DNA from: Cornus controversa
Lineage: Eukaryota > Streptophyta > Magnoliopsida > Cornales > Cornaceae
Assembly (NCBI GenBank): GCA_026545225.1
Contig: CM048845.1
Coordinates: 56,148,033-56,212,032 of the forward strand
Length of the DNA: 64,000 nucleotides
Direction of reading: 5' to 3'
Positions 34,229 through 46,090 of the stretch are shown here, piece after piece. Position 1 is the first letter of the stretch. Each line of letters starts with the position of its first letter. A program made the position numbers and the translations under genes. The notes beneath the pieces are model-generated. The model saw nothing but the letters and a program-made list of their open reading frames with translations, was not told where the DNA came from and did no database searches.

Positions 34229-35051
34229 ATTTTAAAATAAGAGGAAAAGAGAAAGAAATATCTCTAAATCATATTAATGAATGGTATGATCACAATTAAC
34301 GGCAGCAAGTTAACCAATCATAGGAATCCTAATTTGATATAAAAAAAGTTAAATATAAAATATACTAATATATTTCAACACTCCCCCTAAACTAAAGGTA
34401 GGCTATACGACGCCATCTGGAGTTTGAAACAAGCTCTCGAAAGCGACCTGGTGGAAGAGATTTGGTGAAAATATCCGATATCTGATCATGCGAAGTGGCT
34501 GACTGTAACTACAAGGTATTCTGAAGTAGATAATGACAGATAAAATGGCAATCTATCTCAATGTGCTTGGTCCACTCATGAAAAACATCATTGTGTGCAA
34601 TCTGAATAGCACTCTTGTTATCACAATAGATGAGAGTATCAATGGATGAAGAAACACCTATATCCTGAAGAAGCCATTATAACCATAAAAGCTCCGAAGT
34701 AGTATCTACAAGTGCTCTATACTCATCCTCAGTGCTAGAATGAGCAATAACGGACTACTTATTACTACGCTAAGAGATCAGTAAGTCACCAAGAAATAAG
34801 CAATATCCTATAGTGAAATGGTGATTTGTTGGGTCGCCAGCCCAATTTGCATCAGAATAAGCACGAAGCACCAATGAAGACTAATGAGAGAAAAAGAGCC
34901 CAAGAAATATAGTACCCTTGACATAGTAGAGAATACGAAGAACAACAGCAAAGTGAGCTGATTGCGGCAAAGCCATGAACTGACTGACGATATGAATAGC
35001 ATGTGAAATATCTAGACGAGTGACAGTAAGATATACCAAACTACCAACCAA

Positions 35052-35774
35052 CTAACGATACAGAGTACCCTCACGAAGAAGCTCACCATCATGTGGAGTG
35101 AGTCTCACATTAGGCTCAAGTGGAGTATCAACAATCTTGTTGTCTATGATGCCGGAATAGTACTTTGCTTGAGTAAGGTAGTAGCCATCAGTAGCTCTAG
35201 TAATTTCCAGGCTAAGAAAATAACTGAGAGGTCTAAGATCTTTCGTTTTAAACTGATGATTGAGAAACTGCTTAAGTTCCTGACTACCCTTAGTATCATC
35301 CCCGGTGATGATCATATCATCAATATAAAGCAAGAAGAATAACACCATGTGCAATACGCCGAATAAATAAAGCTAAATCATATGTACTGGTAGAATAGCC
35401 AATGCGAGAAAAAGTAGAACTAAACTTGGCGAACTAAACTCGAGGTGCCCGTTTAAGACCATACAAAACACGCGTAAGCCAATAAACCAAATAAGGTGAA
35501 TAATCAAAACCTGGAGAAGGCTTCATATAAACTTCCTCAAGCAAATCACCATTGAAGAAGGCATTTTTGATATCCATCTGAAAAAGTTCCCAATGACGGG
35601 AAGCAACCCCAGCAAGAAGAGTATGAATAGAAGGAAGACGAGCAACAGGGGAAAAAGTCTCCTCAGAATCGATGCCATACTCCTGTGTGAACGCCCTTGC
35701 CACAAGTTGGGCTTTATAGTGCTCAACAGACCCATCTGAACGAGTCTATATTTTGTAGACCCATTTAGATCCAA
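35052..35774 (-). pseudogene. Copia reverse transcriptase region
   Basis: Minus-strand frames read ARAFTQEYGIDSEETFSPVA and DIKNAFFNGDLLEEVYMKP, then LLYIDDMIITGDD (the YxDD-type RT motif). These are standard Ty1/copia RT landmarks in the right order. Fossil copy. Confidence 0.85.
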
Positions 35775-36090
35775 TGGCAGACTGCCCTAGAGGCAATTCA
35801 ACTATATCTAATGTTTAAGTCTGGGCAAGTGCATCTAACTCTTCTTTCATTCCTTACTGCCAAAAAGGGTTAGAGAAGGTGTCATGCCCTGATTTTTTGA
35901 CTCCCGAAAATTGAGGGTGAACCTGTCCATTTTGCCCTAATAAACCATTAATCCCTTTATATTATCGTGAAAGCTTAAATCACGTGCATGTACATATGTG
36001 CATACAATACAGTCTCAACCAATCTCAATGGACCCCACACTTAACTTCACACATTTGTCCCACCATACCTAACTACTAACCCTTCCTATA

Positions 36091-36400
36091 GATTACAATA
36101 CATCGTAATCTTATTTATGATACATCGTAAATTATGATGCATCGGACATGCCACGTAACATGGTGCGAGATCTTCTATCTTCTTTTCTAACCCAAATTCC
36201 TCTAAGGCATTACGATACTTTGAAATATTGATTCCGATGCATCGTCAAGTACGATGCATCGCCAAAGCTACGTAACATGTTGCGAAAAGTTCTATTCTCA
36301 AACCCAGATTCCCAACCTTATTACGATACATCGTTTTAGAGCTTTCGATGCATCGCCAGACTTCGATGGATCGCTAGACTTTGATGCATCGTAATAGGGC
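36091..36400. repeat. Palindrome array, ACGATGCATCGT type, with an internal 125-bp duplication
   Basis: About nine units, some decayed, such as TTACGATACATCG and TACGATGCATCG. A segment containing ATGCATCG...CGTAACATGKTGCGA occurs twice, near 36136 and 36260, showing that array growth included local duplication. Confidence 0.8.
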
Positions 36401-37144
36401 TTAAGATGAATCCTAACCCCTCGAACCTAATTTATGCAGAACTTCCTAATGTTCAACAATCTATACAATCTTTATTCTGTTCGCATCTAAATACATCAAT
36501 CCTAATTTCTTAGAATCATTTATAAAACCTTTGTAAGATCATAAAGGCACATTGATTCATAATTATCATACAATGGAATCAAATTACACATATGATTGAT
36601 CATGATTCCAATATACATACATCATCCCCATTAGACATCTATAAGTGGTCTAAATCATACATTTCATTAAATAGTTTTCCCAAGTCTATAGCCACATATG
36701 AATTGCATGTCTAAGGACTAAAAATAAGAGTAATTCAACTATCACTACAACTATAACAAAAAAATTAACATGCCACAAGCCATCATGGAGCCATATACAA
36801 AATAACCAAAATGAATCCAAAATGCCAAAAAGGACTTCGCTAGGACATTCACGTTCCATCCGTCATGGGCGCTTTATCTGTAAAAAGTTTGAGAGAAAGG
36901 AGTGAGCAACTCAACGGCTCAGTAGGAATGCCCCATCCCACCTAGGCATCGACCCAACACTGACCTATATGATATGCAACTATGATGTCGCTATATTACA
37001 TGACATAGATCAATGTTCTCATGTTCAATACTTCACAAATGCAATTCAATAAATATGCATTTAAACCATACAACATGCTCAACTGTTAAAACACATAAGC
37101 ATCAAGATATTTACATCTTCTTCAGTCATAATCCGATACATAGA

Positions 37145-37415
37145 CATGATTGGTTAACTCTGATGATCATGTTTTGTTGGGCAACTCCGATGATACCAAA
37201 GTGTTGGTCAACTCTGACGACACTTATATGATTGGGCAACTCCAATGGTCATATATTCATGACATTATATAAGCCTTGCACTAGTGATTGGGCAACTCCG
37301 ACAATCACTACACTTGGGGTATGATTGGGCGTCTCCGATGATCATCCCATTGTGGTCATTCCCACCACTTCAAATGCATGGTTGGTCATCTCTGAATTTT
37401 CATGCACACCACACC
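37145..37415. repeat. Tandem hairpin array, loop GGCAACTCCGA, varying stems
   Basis: CATGAT/ATCATG (37145-37171), AAGTGTTG/CGACACTT (37199-37225), TATATGATTG/ATGGTCATATA (37225-37255), TAGTGATTG/CAATCACTA (37282-37310, nine perfect pairs), ATGATTG/TGATCAT (37321-37345) and TGCATG/CATGCA (about 37375-37406). Confidence 0.85.
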
Positions 37416-38610
37416 TGGATAATACTCTGACATACACAAGTATACATGTTCATAAGGCACATATAGCTCACATAACATATAATTCTCATGCTCGTTAATG
37501 CCCCTTCTTGCTATAATAATTCTATTATGCATTTCATCTACTCAAATTCCCATATAGCAATATAGCAACATATATGCTTCAACTCATGCATATCCATCAC
37601 ATATGTATAAAATTCATTTCATAGCAAAACATGCTCTCATTTCATATACATTGCAAGTATAATCACACAATTCATCACATATCATGAATTGAACTACTCT
37701 AGCATGTATAATTACACAATACGAAGAGGGGAAGGATACTTTACTCAACTCCCACCACTAACCCGTATATGCTAGCACACTTTATACAATCTCAAATTCA
37801 CCCATACCTTAGAATCGACAACTAAGAGGGAAGAAACACCCCTACCTCAAGTTTGGAGCTCTTCTTAGCAAGCCCTAGAATTCACCAAACTTCAAGTTTC
37901 TCCAAATTGTAACTTTTTTCATAGAAACGTAGATCGAGACAAGGAGAGTGAACTTTCCTTCTTGGACGAAGCCTGAATCCAAACTTCACTCAACCCAAAT
38001 TTTTGGAACTCTCCAAATGGGAACTTTGAAATAACCAAAGTGAGGAGGAAGATGAGGGGAAGGACTTTCTCTCTTCGAGCAAGCTTTAAATCTCACCACA
38101 AGGCACCTAAAATGAAGAAAGAAGGTTGGAGAAGAAGGAGAGCTTGAGAGGTCTTCACTGGCTGACTTTGTATCTCTCTATAATCTGCCCCAGCAATATA
38201 CACTTAAATGTATTGACACCTCACCAAGGGCAAAATAGTCATTTTGCCCTTAAGTCACTTAACGTACCTTTCAAGCTCCGTTTTTGATTTTGAAAGCGAC
38301 TATGGCTCCAAAATTACTTCTTTAACTCATTAAAAATTTCATTGGATCCAAAATCAAATATAAATATTTCTCAAATTTTTGAACCCACCAGACCCGCTTC
38401 CCGGGGTCCGCCGACCCAAAATTCTCAAATTTACCCAACCGCTCCCAAAACTTCCCAAGACCTCTAAGAAAGTTCCCAAACATGTTTTCAACATTTAAAA
38501 CATGCTAAACATCATTTAAAATGCATTTATGACAAAAATGATTAAAAAAAATAAAAATCAGCCAAAATTGATCTCAATCCCTACAGAAGGCCTCGCGAAA
38601 AGTGTGAGAT

Positions 38611-39141
38611 TCATGAAGGGTTGCAAGAATATGATAACAATGATAGTAATGAAGATGTGTAGGGTTGATCCAAAATAGTGACACCATCAGGAACCTCAAG
38701 CGGGACAGATGATTGGAACTCAACTACAGGAGGGTCAACTATATGTGATGAGCCAGAAGGGTCAACTGTATCTGATGAGCTAGCAAGAGGAAAATCTAGA
38801 AAAAGATCTACAGAAGTATCTAAAGGAGGAATAAGAAATTGGTGATCAGAAATACCAGTGAATCTGGATAAAGTATGAAACATTTTATATTCCCAAAAAA
38901 TAACATGACGAGAGACTCTAAGGTGTATCGTAACTAGATCATAACACCTATATCCCTTTTGTTCAAATCCATACCCAAGAAAAAAAATAAAACTGAGCTT
39001 GAGGTTACAATTTTGTTCGTTCATGAGGATGAAAAAGAACAAAACAAGCACACCCAAAAACTCAAAGATTACTATAGTCAGGAATCTGCCTGTAGAAATG
39101 CTCATAGGGTATTTGATTTTGTAAACATGGTGTGGGTACAC
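38611..39141 (-). pseudogene. Copia integrase C-terminal region
   Basis: The minus-strand reading contains QKGYRCYDLVTIHLRVSRHV and IFWEYKMF, the typical region after the copia integrase core, followed by a low-complexity linker to RT. Flanked by solo LTRs 1 and 2. Fossil. Confidence 0.75.
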
Positions 39142-39537
39142 AATTCATGGTATAGACAGCTGTAACGCCCCGATTCCCCGTCTCCCGGGCAACCGGAGGT
39201 TAACCCGTCCATTAGTCCCAATGGACCCTCATTACCCTTATTCCCTGCGGAAGCTTAACCTAATTCTTGCGTATGAATGCACAAAAATCCATCTTAACCA
39301 ACCCCCATGGGCCCTACATCAAATCACACACCTTAGTGAACATTTACACGCCCACACTTTTAAGAATCACTCACTTTCGAGCCTCAAAACTTTCTGTGTT
39401 TGGAATCTGGAACTGAGGCTTACACCATTGGATATAGAATCCAAAAATACTGAAGTTCAAAAAAAACCACGCTCAATTCCGATCTAGAACGAAGAAATTA
39501 CGTCAAAATGAAGTTTTGAAAAAAGCTGTGAATAGTA

Positions 39538-39782
39538 ATCTCGATCAATCGAAATTGGCATTTCGATCAATCGAAATGCATCTCGATTAATCGAGATTTT
39601 GACCCCATCAATCGAAGCAAACACCCTCTCGGTATCTTGGACCTGCATTATTTCGATTAATCGAAACTGGGACTTCGATTGATCGAAATAAGGCCTGAAA
39701 ATACATAAAATCTCGCAACCATTTCGATCAATCGAAATGGGCATCTCGATTAATCGAAATGGGCATTTCGATTAATCGAAAT
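39538..39782. repeat. Palindrome array, TTTCGATYRATCGAAA type, in a long LTR
   Basis: Eight good units and one decayed unit, at 39538, 39560, 39580, 39605 (decayed), 39650, 39672, 39721, 39742 and 39764. The motif is the one used by the unrelated Athila LTRs. The spacer CCCTCTCGGTATCTTGGAC also matches the Athila interior array. Confidence 0.9.
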
Positions 39783-40676
39783 GCACTGCCCGGAAATTCC
39801 CAAACACCTATACAAGATCAAATTGAACCCAAATCTCAACCAAACCACCTTAGATCATTCATATTTCATATAAATCATCTACCATTGATATAAAATCATA
39901 CTCACACATCAACCTATACATTTGAGTCTCAAATCTTGCATAATCATAGAAATTTCCCTAGGTTCACAATACACCCATAACTCAAGTGTATAAACCAACC
40001 TTGATTTCCAAATTCATTTCCAAAACACCAATCTCACACTCAAATCACTTTCATAATTGAATTCATACACCAAAATGAATCATTTCTTTCACGCACACAA
40101 CCCATTCAAAATGAAAACATCATCAAAATGAATAAAATGCCACCATGGGCGCTACATATATTAAACCATTGTCTTTTCACACCCAACAAGTTTATAATCC
40201 AATACATACATCAAAAGTACATATGTCCAAAGTCCAACCATAACTCAAAACATAAGTCACATGCCACAAGCCGGCATGGATAGCCACAAAAATCAAAAGA
40301 TAGCAAAACCACCACTAGTGTTCCACTTGGACACTCATGTCCCATCCGTCATCGGCGCTTTATCTGTAAAATATTTAGAATAAAGGGGTGAGCACCACTG
40401 CGGCTCAGTAGAGATACCCCAACCCAATTAAGTGCCGACCCGACACGACCTACATGGATGCATGTCACAACATTTCTCATATCATTCAACATATATCATG
40501 TTCACTCACAACAATGCATATATACATATAGGGATGCATTAAACACTTATCATGCTTCATAATTCAAACGAAGGCAAAAATCATACACTTGTCTCTCTCT
40601 CGGACTCAACCCGACATCCCAACATAATTCTTGACCGAATCATGAAACCGAGACACTTTTTCACACCATTCCAATT

Positions 40677-40975
40677 CCGCCACCGAGTATTTACCTACTC
40701 CAAGGTGGATAGACCACCGTCACCGAGTATTTACCTACTCCAAGGTGACTTGGCCCCCTTTCTTGAATTCTCACCGAGTATTTACCTACTCCAAGGTGAC
40801 TAACCACAATCACCGAGTATTTACCTACTCCAAGGCGATTGGGCAACCTTTTTAGAATCTCCACCGAGTATTTACCTACTCCAAGGTGAGTAAACCACCG
40901 TCACCGAGTATCTACCTACTCCAAGGTGACGCAACCACTCCAACGCCCTCTCCGAGTATTGACCTACTCTAGGCA
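40677..40975. repeat. Tandem hairpin array, loop TTTACC
   Basis: Six units of CACCGAGTA-TTTACC-TACTC...GGTG plus a variant, spaced about 55-60 bp. Outer stem bases change in step in several units: CCACC/GGTGG, GTCACC/GGTGAC, and AATCACC/GGCGATT. Confidence 0.85.
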
Positions 40976-42172
40976 ATTCAACCACACTTCCCCGTTTCCT
41001 CATAACGGCCCCAATATATGCATTTTCGAACATATAAACATCAAGCATTTAATTTTATGCCTCACAATGCACATGCTAATTAATAAAAACATAAAGCATG
41101 CATTTTATCTCCACTACACCACACATATATTTACCTATACATGCCACCCTAGCATAATATCCACATATGCTCACAAAACTTCACTTAAGCACATTTTAAT
41201 CATGCTTTACAAATGCACATATTTTCTATACAAATATAGCATGCATTTAACTCACTTACAACATATAACACATATATGCCCAATATAACACATTTCCACA
41301 TATATGCACAAAAGCTAGCATATAAGCATACATGCTCTCATCCTCCCACATTCTCATGCATTTGTCACTCACATCATGCATACTAGGAGATACACATCTA
41401 TTGCACACAAGAGACTCAAGAGAAGAATAAAAACACCTTATCCCATCCCTCTTACATCTCTAAAACATGCAATACTCAACCTTAGCTCTCACCACTTCAC
41501 CCGAAACCCTAGAATCGACAAGTAGATGAGAAAGAACACCCCTACCTCAAAAATGAAGGCCTTCCAAGCACTTCTCAAATTTCCAGCAACGTCAACTTTG
41601 CCAAACCGCAACTTTGATCGGTTCAAAGGGAAGCCCTAGCCGTCCCCTACGTATCTCCCTCCTTCGGCAAGCCTTGAATCCAAGCCGAAGACCACCAAAA
41701 TCTAGAGAGAAGGAAGAGAGAAGAAGTGGGAGCAATATAGAGAGAGAATCAGCCGTGAGATATGAAATATCTCTGCAAATTTTGGCCATTTAAGGCCCCT
41801 AGGTCACGAAAAGACCAAAATACCCCTAGGCCACTTAACGCACCTTCCCGGACTCCTTTTTCGATTCCAAAAACTCCCACGGTCTTGAAATTACTTCCTT
41901 AACTCTATAAACATTTCATCTAAGCCATTCCCAAAAATAAATATTTTTGAGAATTTTCCGGATTTCCGGGCCCACTTAAGTCGCATCCCGGGCCCCGGTT
42001 TGACCAAAAAGTCAAACTTCTCCGATTCTCCCGAAAACTTCCCAAAACCTTAAAAACACTTCCCAAACATGTTTCCTACACTCAAAACATGTTAAACACC
42101 ACTCAAAATGCATTTATGGAAATTAAAATGCGAAAAATGCAAAACCGGCCAAAATTGGTCGCGGTCTCTACA

Positions 42173-44694
42173 ACAGCAGTGAGAGATGTTTCACCCCAAA
42201 ACGATGATGGCACAGAAAAAGGATAAGTGATCGAGCCAAATCTAAAATATGTCAAAGATTTCGTTCAGCTTGACCATTTTGTTGTGATGTACTACGGCAA
42301 GAGGAGTGAAAAATAGTGCTATAGTGTTTGAGAATATTTTGACAATCGTTTTGCCTGTATTCTGTAGCATTATCAGAATGAAAATTTTTGATATTTGTGG
42401 AAAATTGAGCTGCAACCATTTTGGTGAAATCATGAAAGATGTTGAGTAATTCAGAACAAATTTTTTATTAAAAATATTCAGGTGAAACGTAAAAAATCAT
42501 CCAAAAATATAAAAAATATCGTGCCCCACACATGGTGGCTATAGGAGAAGGTCCCCAAACATTAGAGTGAACAAGATCAAATGGAGAAGAAGCAAATGAC
42601 TCACTATTATTAAATGGTAAAGCAGATTTTTTGCCTAATTGACGAGAAATACAATCAAAAGACTCAGTTTTAACCTATCCTCACAAACCCTTAGATACTA
42701 GACTTTTGACTTAAGATACCGATGCATGACCTAAACGAGAATGTCACAACTTAAGAGTAGGTATAATACTTCATGTAGATGTAGCTATGATAGATGAAGT
42801 AGGTATATGTAAGGAAGAAAGCTCAAATAGTTTCCCTGTCTTACGACCTGTACCATTAGAGGAAAAATGTTATATTCAAACCTAGCTCAGTTAATTGACC
42901 AACAGATAAAAGATTAAGAGAAATATTGGGAACAAGATAAACATTGGAAGCAGACAAATTTGACTAAGAGACAGTGCCCATGTGACTAATGGCCATAGTA
43001 GAGCCATTAGTGATGTAAATAACATATGCATAAGATGTAGGAGTTTGAGTAGTGAGCAAAGTTTGGTCAGGTGTTATATGATTGTAGCAGGTAGAGTAAA
43101 AAACTATGAATTAAGTATACCTGGTGTGGTTGAGAAAGCAAAGTTAGATGAGCTTGAACCTGAATGGTTGGATAGAAAGTGGTTGAGAATTGCCCCCAGA
43201 TCAGCAGCAGAAAATGTGGATGGGGACTCCTCGGAAGGAGTAGTAACATGTGCAAAAGGAGAAGAATGATATGACACTATCTCTATAGTAGCTATAGTTG
43301 TAGCATTGCGAGGTCTAGTAAGTTTGAATCATTCCTCAATTGTATATCCTAATTTGTGATATTATCAGCAGAAACGTTCACTAGTTTGGGGTTGAAATGA
43401 CTGTGCTCGCTGTTTGTTACCACCATTGCGATGAAAAGAAGAAGAATATTTGTTGAGTGAAGGCCCTGATTGAAAATACTATGATTGCGAAGATCGTGGG
43501 TGCGCACACTAAAAATGAGCAGATGGTGTAACCAAGATAGGGAGATGAGTCTGAATCGTAGAACAAAGGGTCTGTAGACGTATCTCCTCTCGAACAAGCT
43601 CATTAAAAGCTTCATCCAATGATGGGAGAGGTGAGCGATGAAAAAGCTGACCTCTCACATGGACAAGCTCATAATCATTATAAAGATTCATCAAAAATTG
43701 ATACAGGCGTATTTGATAACGAGACTCATAAAATTTCTTTCTCTCTGAGGTAACTATCTATAATGGTTTTGACGAAGCTTGCTGATCCCAAAGACACTTT
43801 ATGTGAGCAAAAATCTCATTAATCCTCTGACCAGACTCTTGTCTAATATGACAAAGTTGGACCATTAACTGATACTGATGAACATCAATAGAGCCAGAAT
43901 ATCAAAAAATAAGCATGTCCCAAACCTCTTTGGCAATTTCATAACCCCCAAATTCCATACTAATGGAAGAATTGGTTGTGTTGCAGAACCATGTGATAAT
44001 CTTTTGATTATTGTTATCCCAGTCCTCAACACAAGAAGCAAAGGTTTTATCTTTCTCATTGGTATCCTTAACAGGCAATTTTCAATCCCCTGTGATGTAG
44101 GACCATAGCTTGTATCCTTTAAGAAAATTGCGCATAGATTGACTCCAAAAAATACAATTGTCCCCATCAAATGTAACAGAATGGGTTGAGAAATCTCATT
44201 TTGAGCTATTTAGAAATTCCAAATGACAAAACAGACTGGAAAATTAGAATCAGTACAAAATTTCAGGCTGGGTAGGCCCAAGAAATTTTTTTCAGGTGCT
44301 ATTGCTGACGTGGCAAGAAAAGGGCTGACGTGGTAGACGACGAGGCAGAAAAAGATGACGTGACAAGCGACACAACAAAAAAGATGATGTGGAAGACAGT
44401 GTCGCTGATGTGGCAAATATTATATATTTTTGGTGCTGATGTGGCAGACGACGTGGATGATGATATGGCGATGACGTGGCACTTAAAGCTGAGTCAGGGA
44501 TGACTTGGCATTTATGTGGTGTGTGTGTCAGTAGGAAAGAACCCAGAAGATTCAAACAGCACGTGGGGGTACGTGAAGGCTTCGTTTCAGCTGATTTTGG
44601 CGATGATTTGATCATCTGGTTGAGGGCTTCATTCTGATATATTCAGAAGAACAAACGGAGTTCCAAAAGAGAGATTTTTAGCACTAAATAAAAA
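42173..44694 (-). pseudogene. Copia gag and integrase region
   Basis: A stretch between solo LTRs 2 and 3 that continues the minus-strand copia element towards its 5' LTR. Fragments of integrase (about 42.2-42.9 kb) and gag-like frames (about 43.3-44.6 kb) are spread over several frames. Assignment rests mainly on position and on weak similarity. Fossil. Confidence 0.55.
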
Positions 44695-44900
44695 ATAGTT
44701 GTCACGCCCTGATTTTTGACTCCCGAAAATTGGTGGTGACATCCGTCCATTTCACCCTAACAGACCGTTTCAACACCTCAAACACCATAAAAGCATAATT
44801 CACATGGATGCACATATGTACTTACAATGCGGACCTAACCAACCTCAATGGGTCCCACATGTACTACTACACAATGATCTATCTACCAACTCATCTCCAT

Positions 44901-45085
44901 GGATTACGATGCATCGTAATCCACTTTACGATGCATCAAAGTTACGATGCATCGGACAAGTATCGAACTCATTGTCGAGCTCTCGGGACTTTTGATCTCA
45001 AATTCTCTGTAGACATTTACGATACATCGTCTTGTGCATTACGATGCATCGCTGTGTAATGGGGATTATGATGCATCGTAATCCC
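44901..45085. repeat. Palindrome array, ACGATGCATCGT type, with a perfect 22-bp palindrome
   Basis: 44901-44922 is a perfect 22-bp palindrome centred on TGCA. Further units lie at about 44928, 44943, 45020, 45041 and 45067. The spacer CTCTCGGGACTTTTGA (44980-44995) matches the Athila interior spacer, although the palindrome core differs. Confidence 0.9.
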
Positions 45086-45824
45086 TCAACTGATGCTTCT
45101 GTAGAAAATCCTGCAGCTGGGCATTTGGGATGGCCATTTATAATTCAAAAACACCTTTTATCCTTCTAAGTCCAATCATACAACTTCCATAATATAATAA
45201 GAAGGCAATATAATCATATGGAAGTTCTAAATCATGTTTTTATCCAAAATCATACATCCATCCAAGCCTTTCTCATCCACATACACATTTCCACATTCAT
45301 CCACCAACTTCCTTAGATACACAATGAGTCCCAAGTGTTAATTACATCAACATAACACTTCCAAATCCCTAGTCATTACATGAATTACATGTGTATAGTC
45401 AAAAGAGCATTATAATTCGTCCATGACTATAATTTAAACGGAAGTCAACATACCACAAGCCGACATGGATAGCCATATACAAAAATGTCTAAAAGGAAGC
45501 TATAAGCTAGAAGGAGCTCCACTTGGATGCTCAAGTCTCGTTCGTCATAAGCTCCTTATATGTAAAAAGGTTTGGAAAAAAGGGGGTGAGCAACTCAACG
45601 GCTCAGTAGGAATTCCCCAACTTACCTAGGCATCGACTCAACACCAACCTACATGAATTGTATGTCATTACACTACATGTCACCTTCAACATTTACAAGT
45701 TCATTCAAAGCAATGCAAATTAAGGATAGTGCATTTCATTCACATATCATGCTTAGCAATTTAAAACACGTAAGCAACAAGATATGTATATGCTTTCACT
45801 CTCGGCCCTAATCCGATACCCGAA

Positions 45825-46090
45825 TATGATTGGTCCGCTCCGATGATCATGTGACCTTGGACACCTTCGATAACAACCGTATGATCGGGACAACTCTAAA
45901 GGATCATACAACCTTGGCAATGTATTGGTTTGCCAAAATATGAGCGGACAACTTCAAGGCTCATTAGCTTTGGGCATACTTTAATTATAGGCTTTAGCCT
46001 TAGTATGACGGGACCTCTCTGAGGGTCATACCTAGTGGATGATTATACCACTTCTCGTGACATGGTTGGACCACTCCGAAGTCCCGTGCA
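45825..46090. repeat. Tandem hairpin array, loop GGACAACTC
   Basis: ATGATTG/TGATCAT (about 45826-45850), GTATGATC/GATCATAC (45879-45909, eight perfect pairs), ATGAGC/GCTCAT (45940-45964, perfect) and GTATGAC/GTCATAC (46003-46031, perfect). Confidence 0.85.

Larger units (their letters stand above)
35880..38585 (-). mobile_element. Solo long LTR 1 in copia, 2.71 kb
   Basis: TGTCATGCCCTG at 35880 to ATCCCTACA at 38585, flanked by an exact GAAGG duplication (35875-35879 and 38586-38590). It carries a CGATGCATCG palindrome array (36091-36400) and the best hairpin array of the window (37145-37415). Confidence 0.9.
39161..42172 (-). mobile_element. Solo long LTR 2 in copia, 3.01 kb
   Basis: TGTAACGCCCCG at 39161 to CGGTCTCTACA at 42172, flanked by exact ACAGC (39156-39160 and 42173-42177). 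It carries the CGATYRATCG palindrome array (39538-39782) and the TTTACC-loop hairpin array (40677-40975). Confidence 0.9.

Noticed and set aside
40677-40975. Regularly spaced repeats resembling a CRISPR array
   Set aside because: Plant nuclear DNA, repeats inside an LTR with imperfect units, and spacers that are themselves related; explained as a tandem hairpin array.
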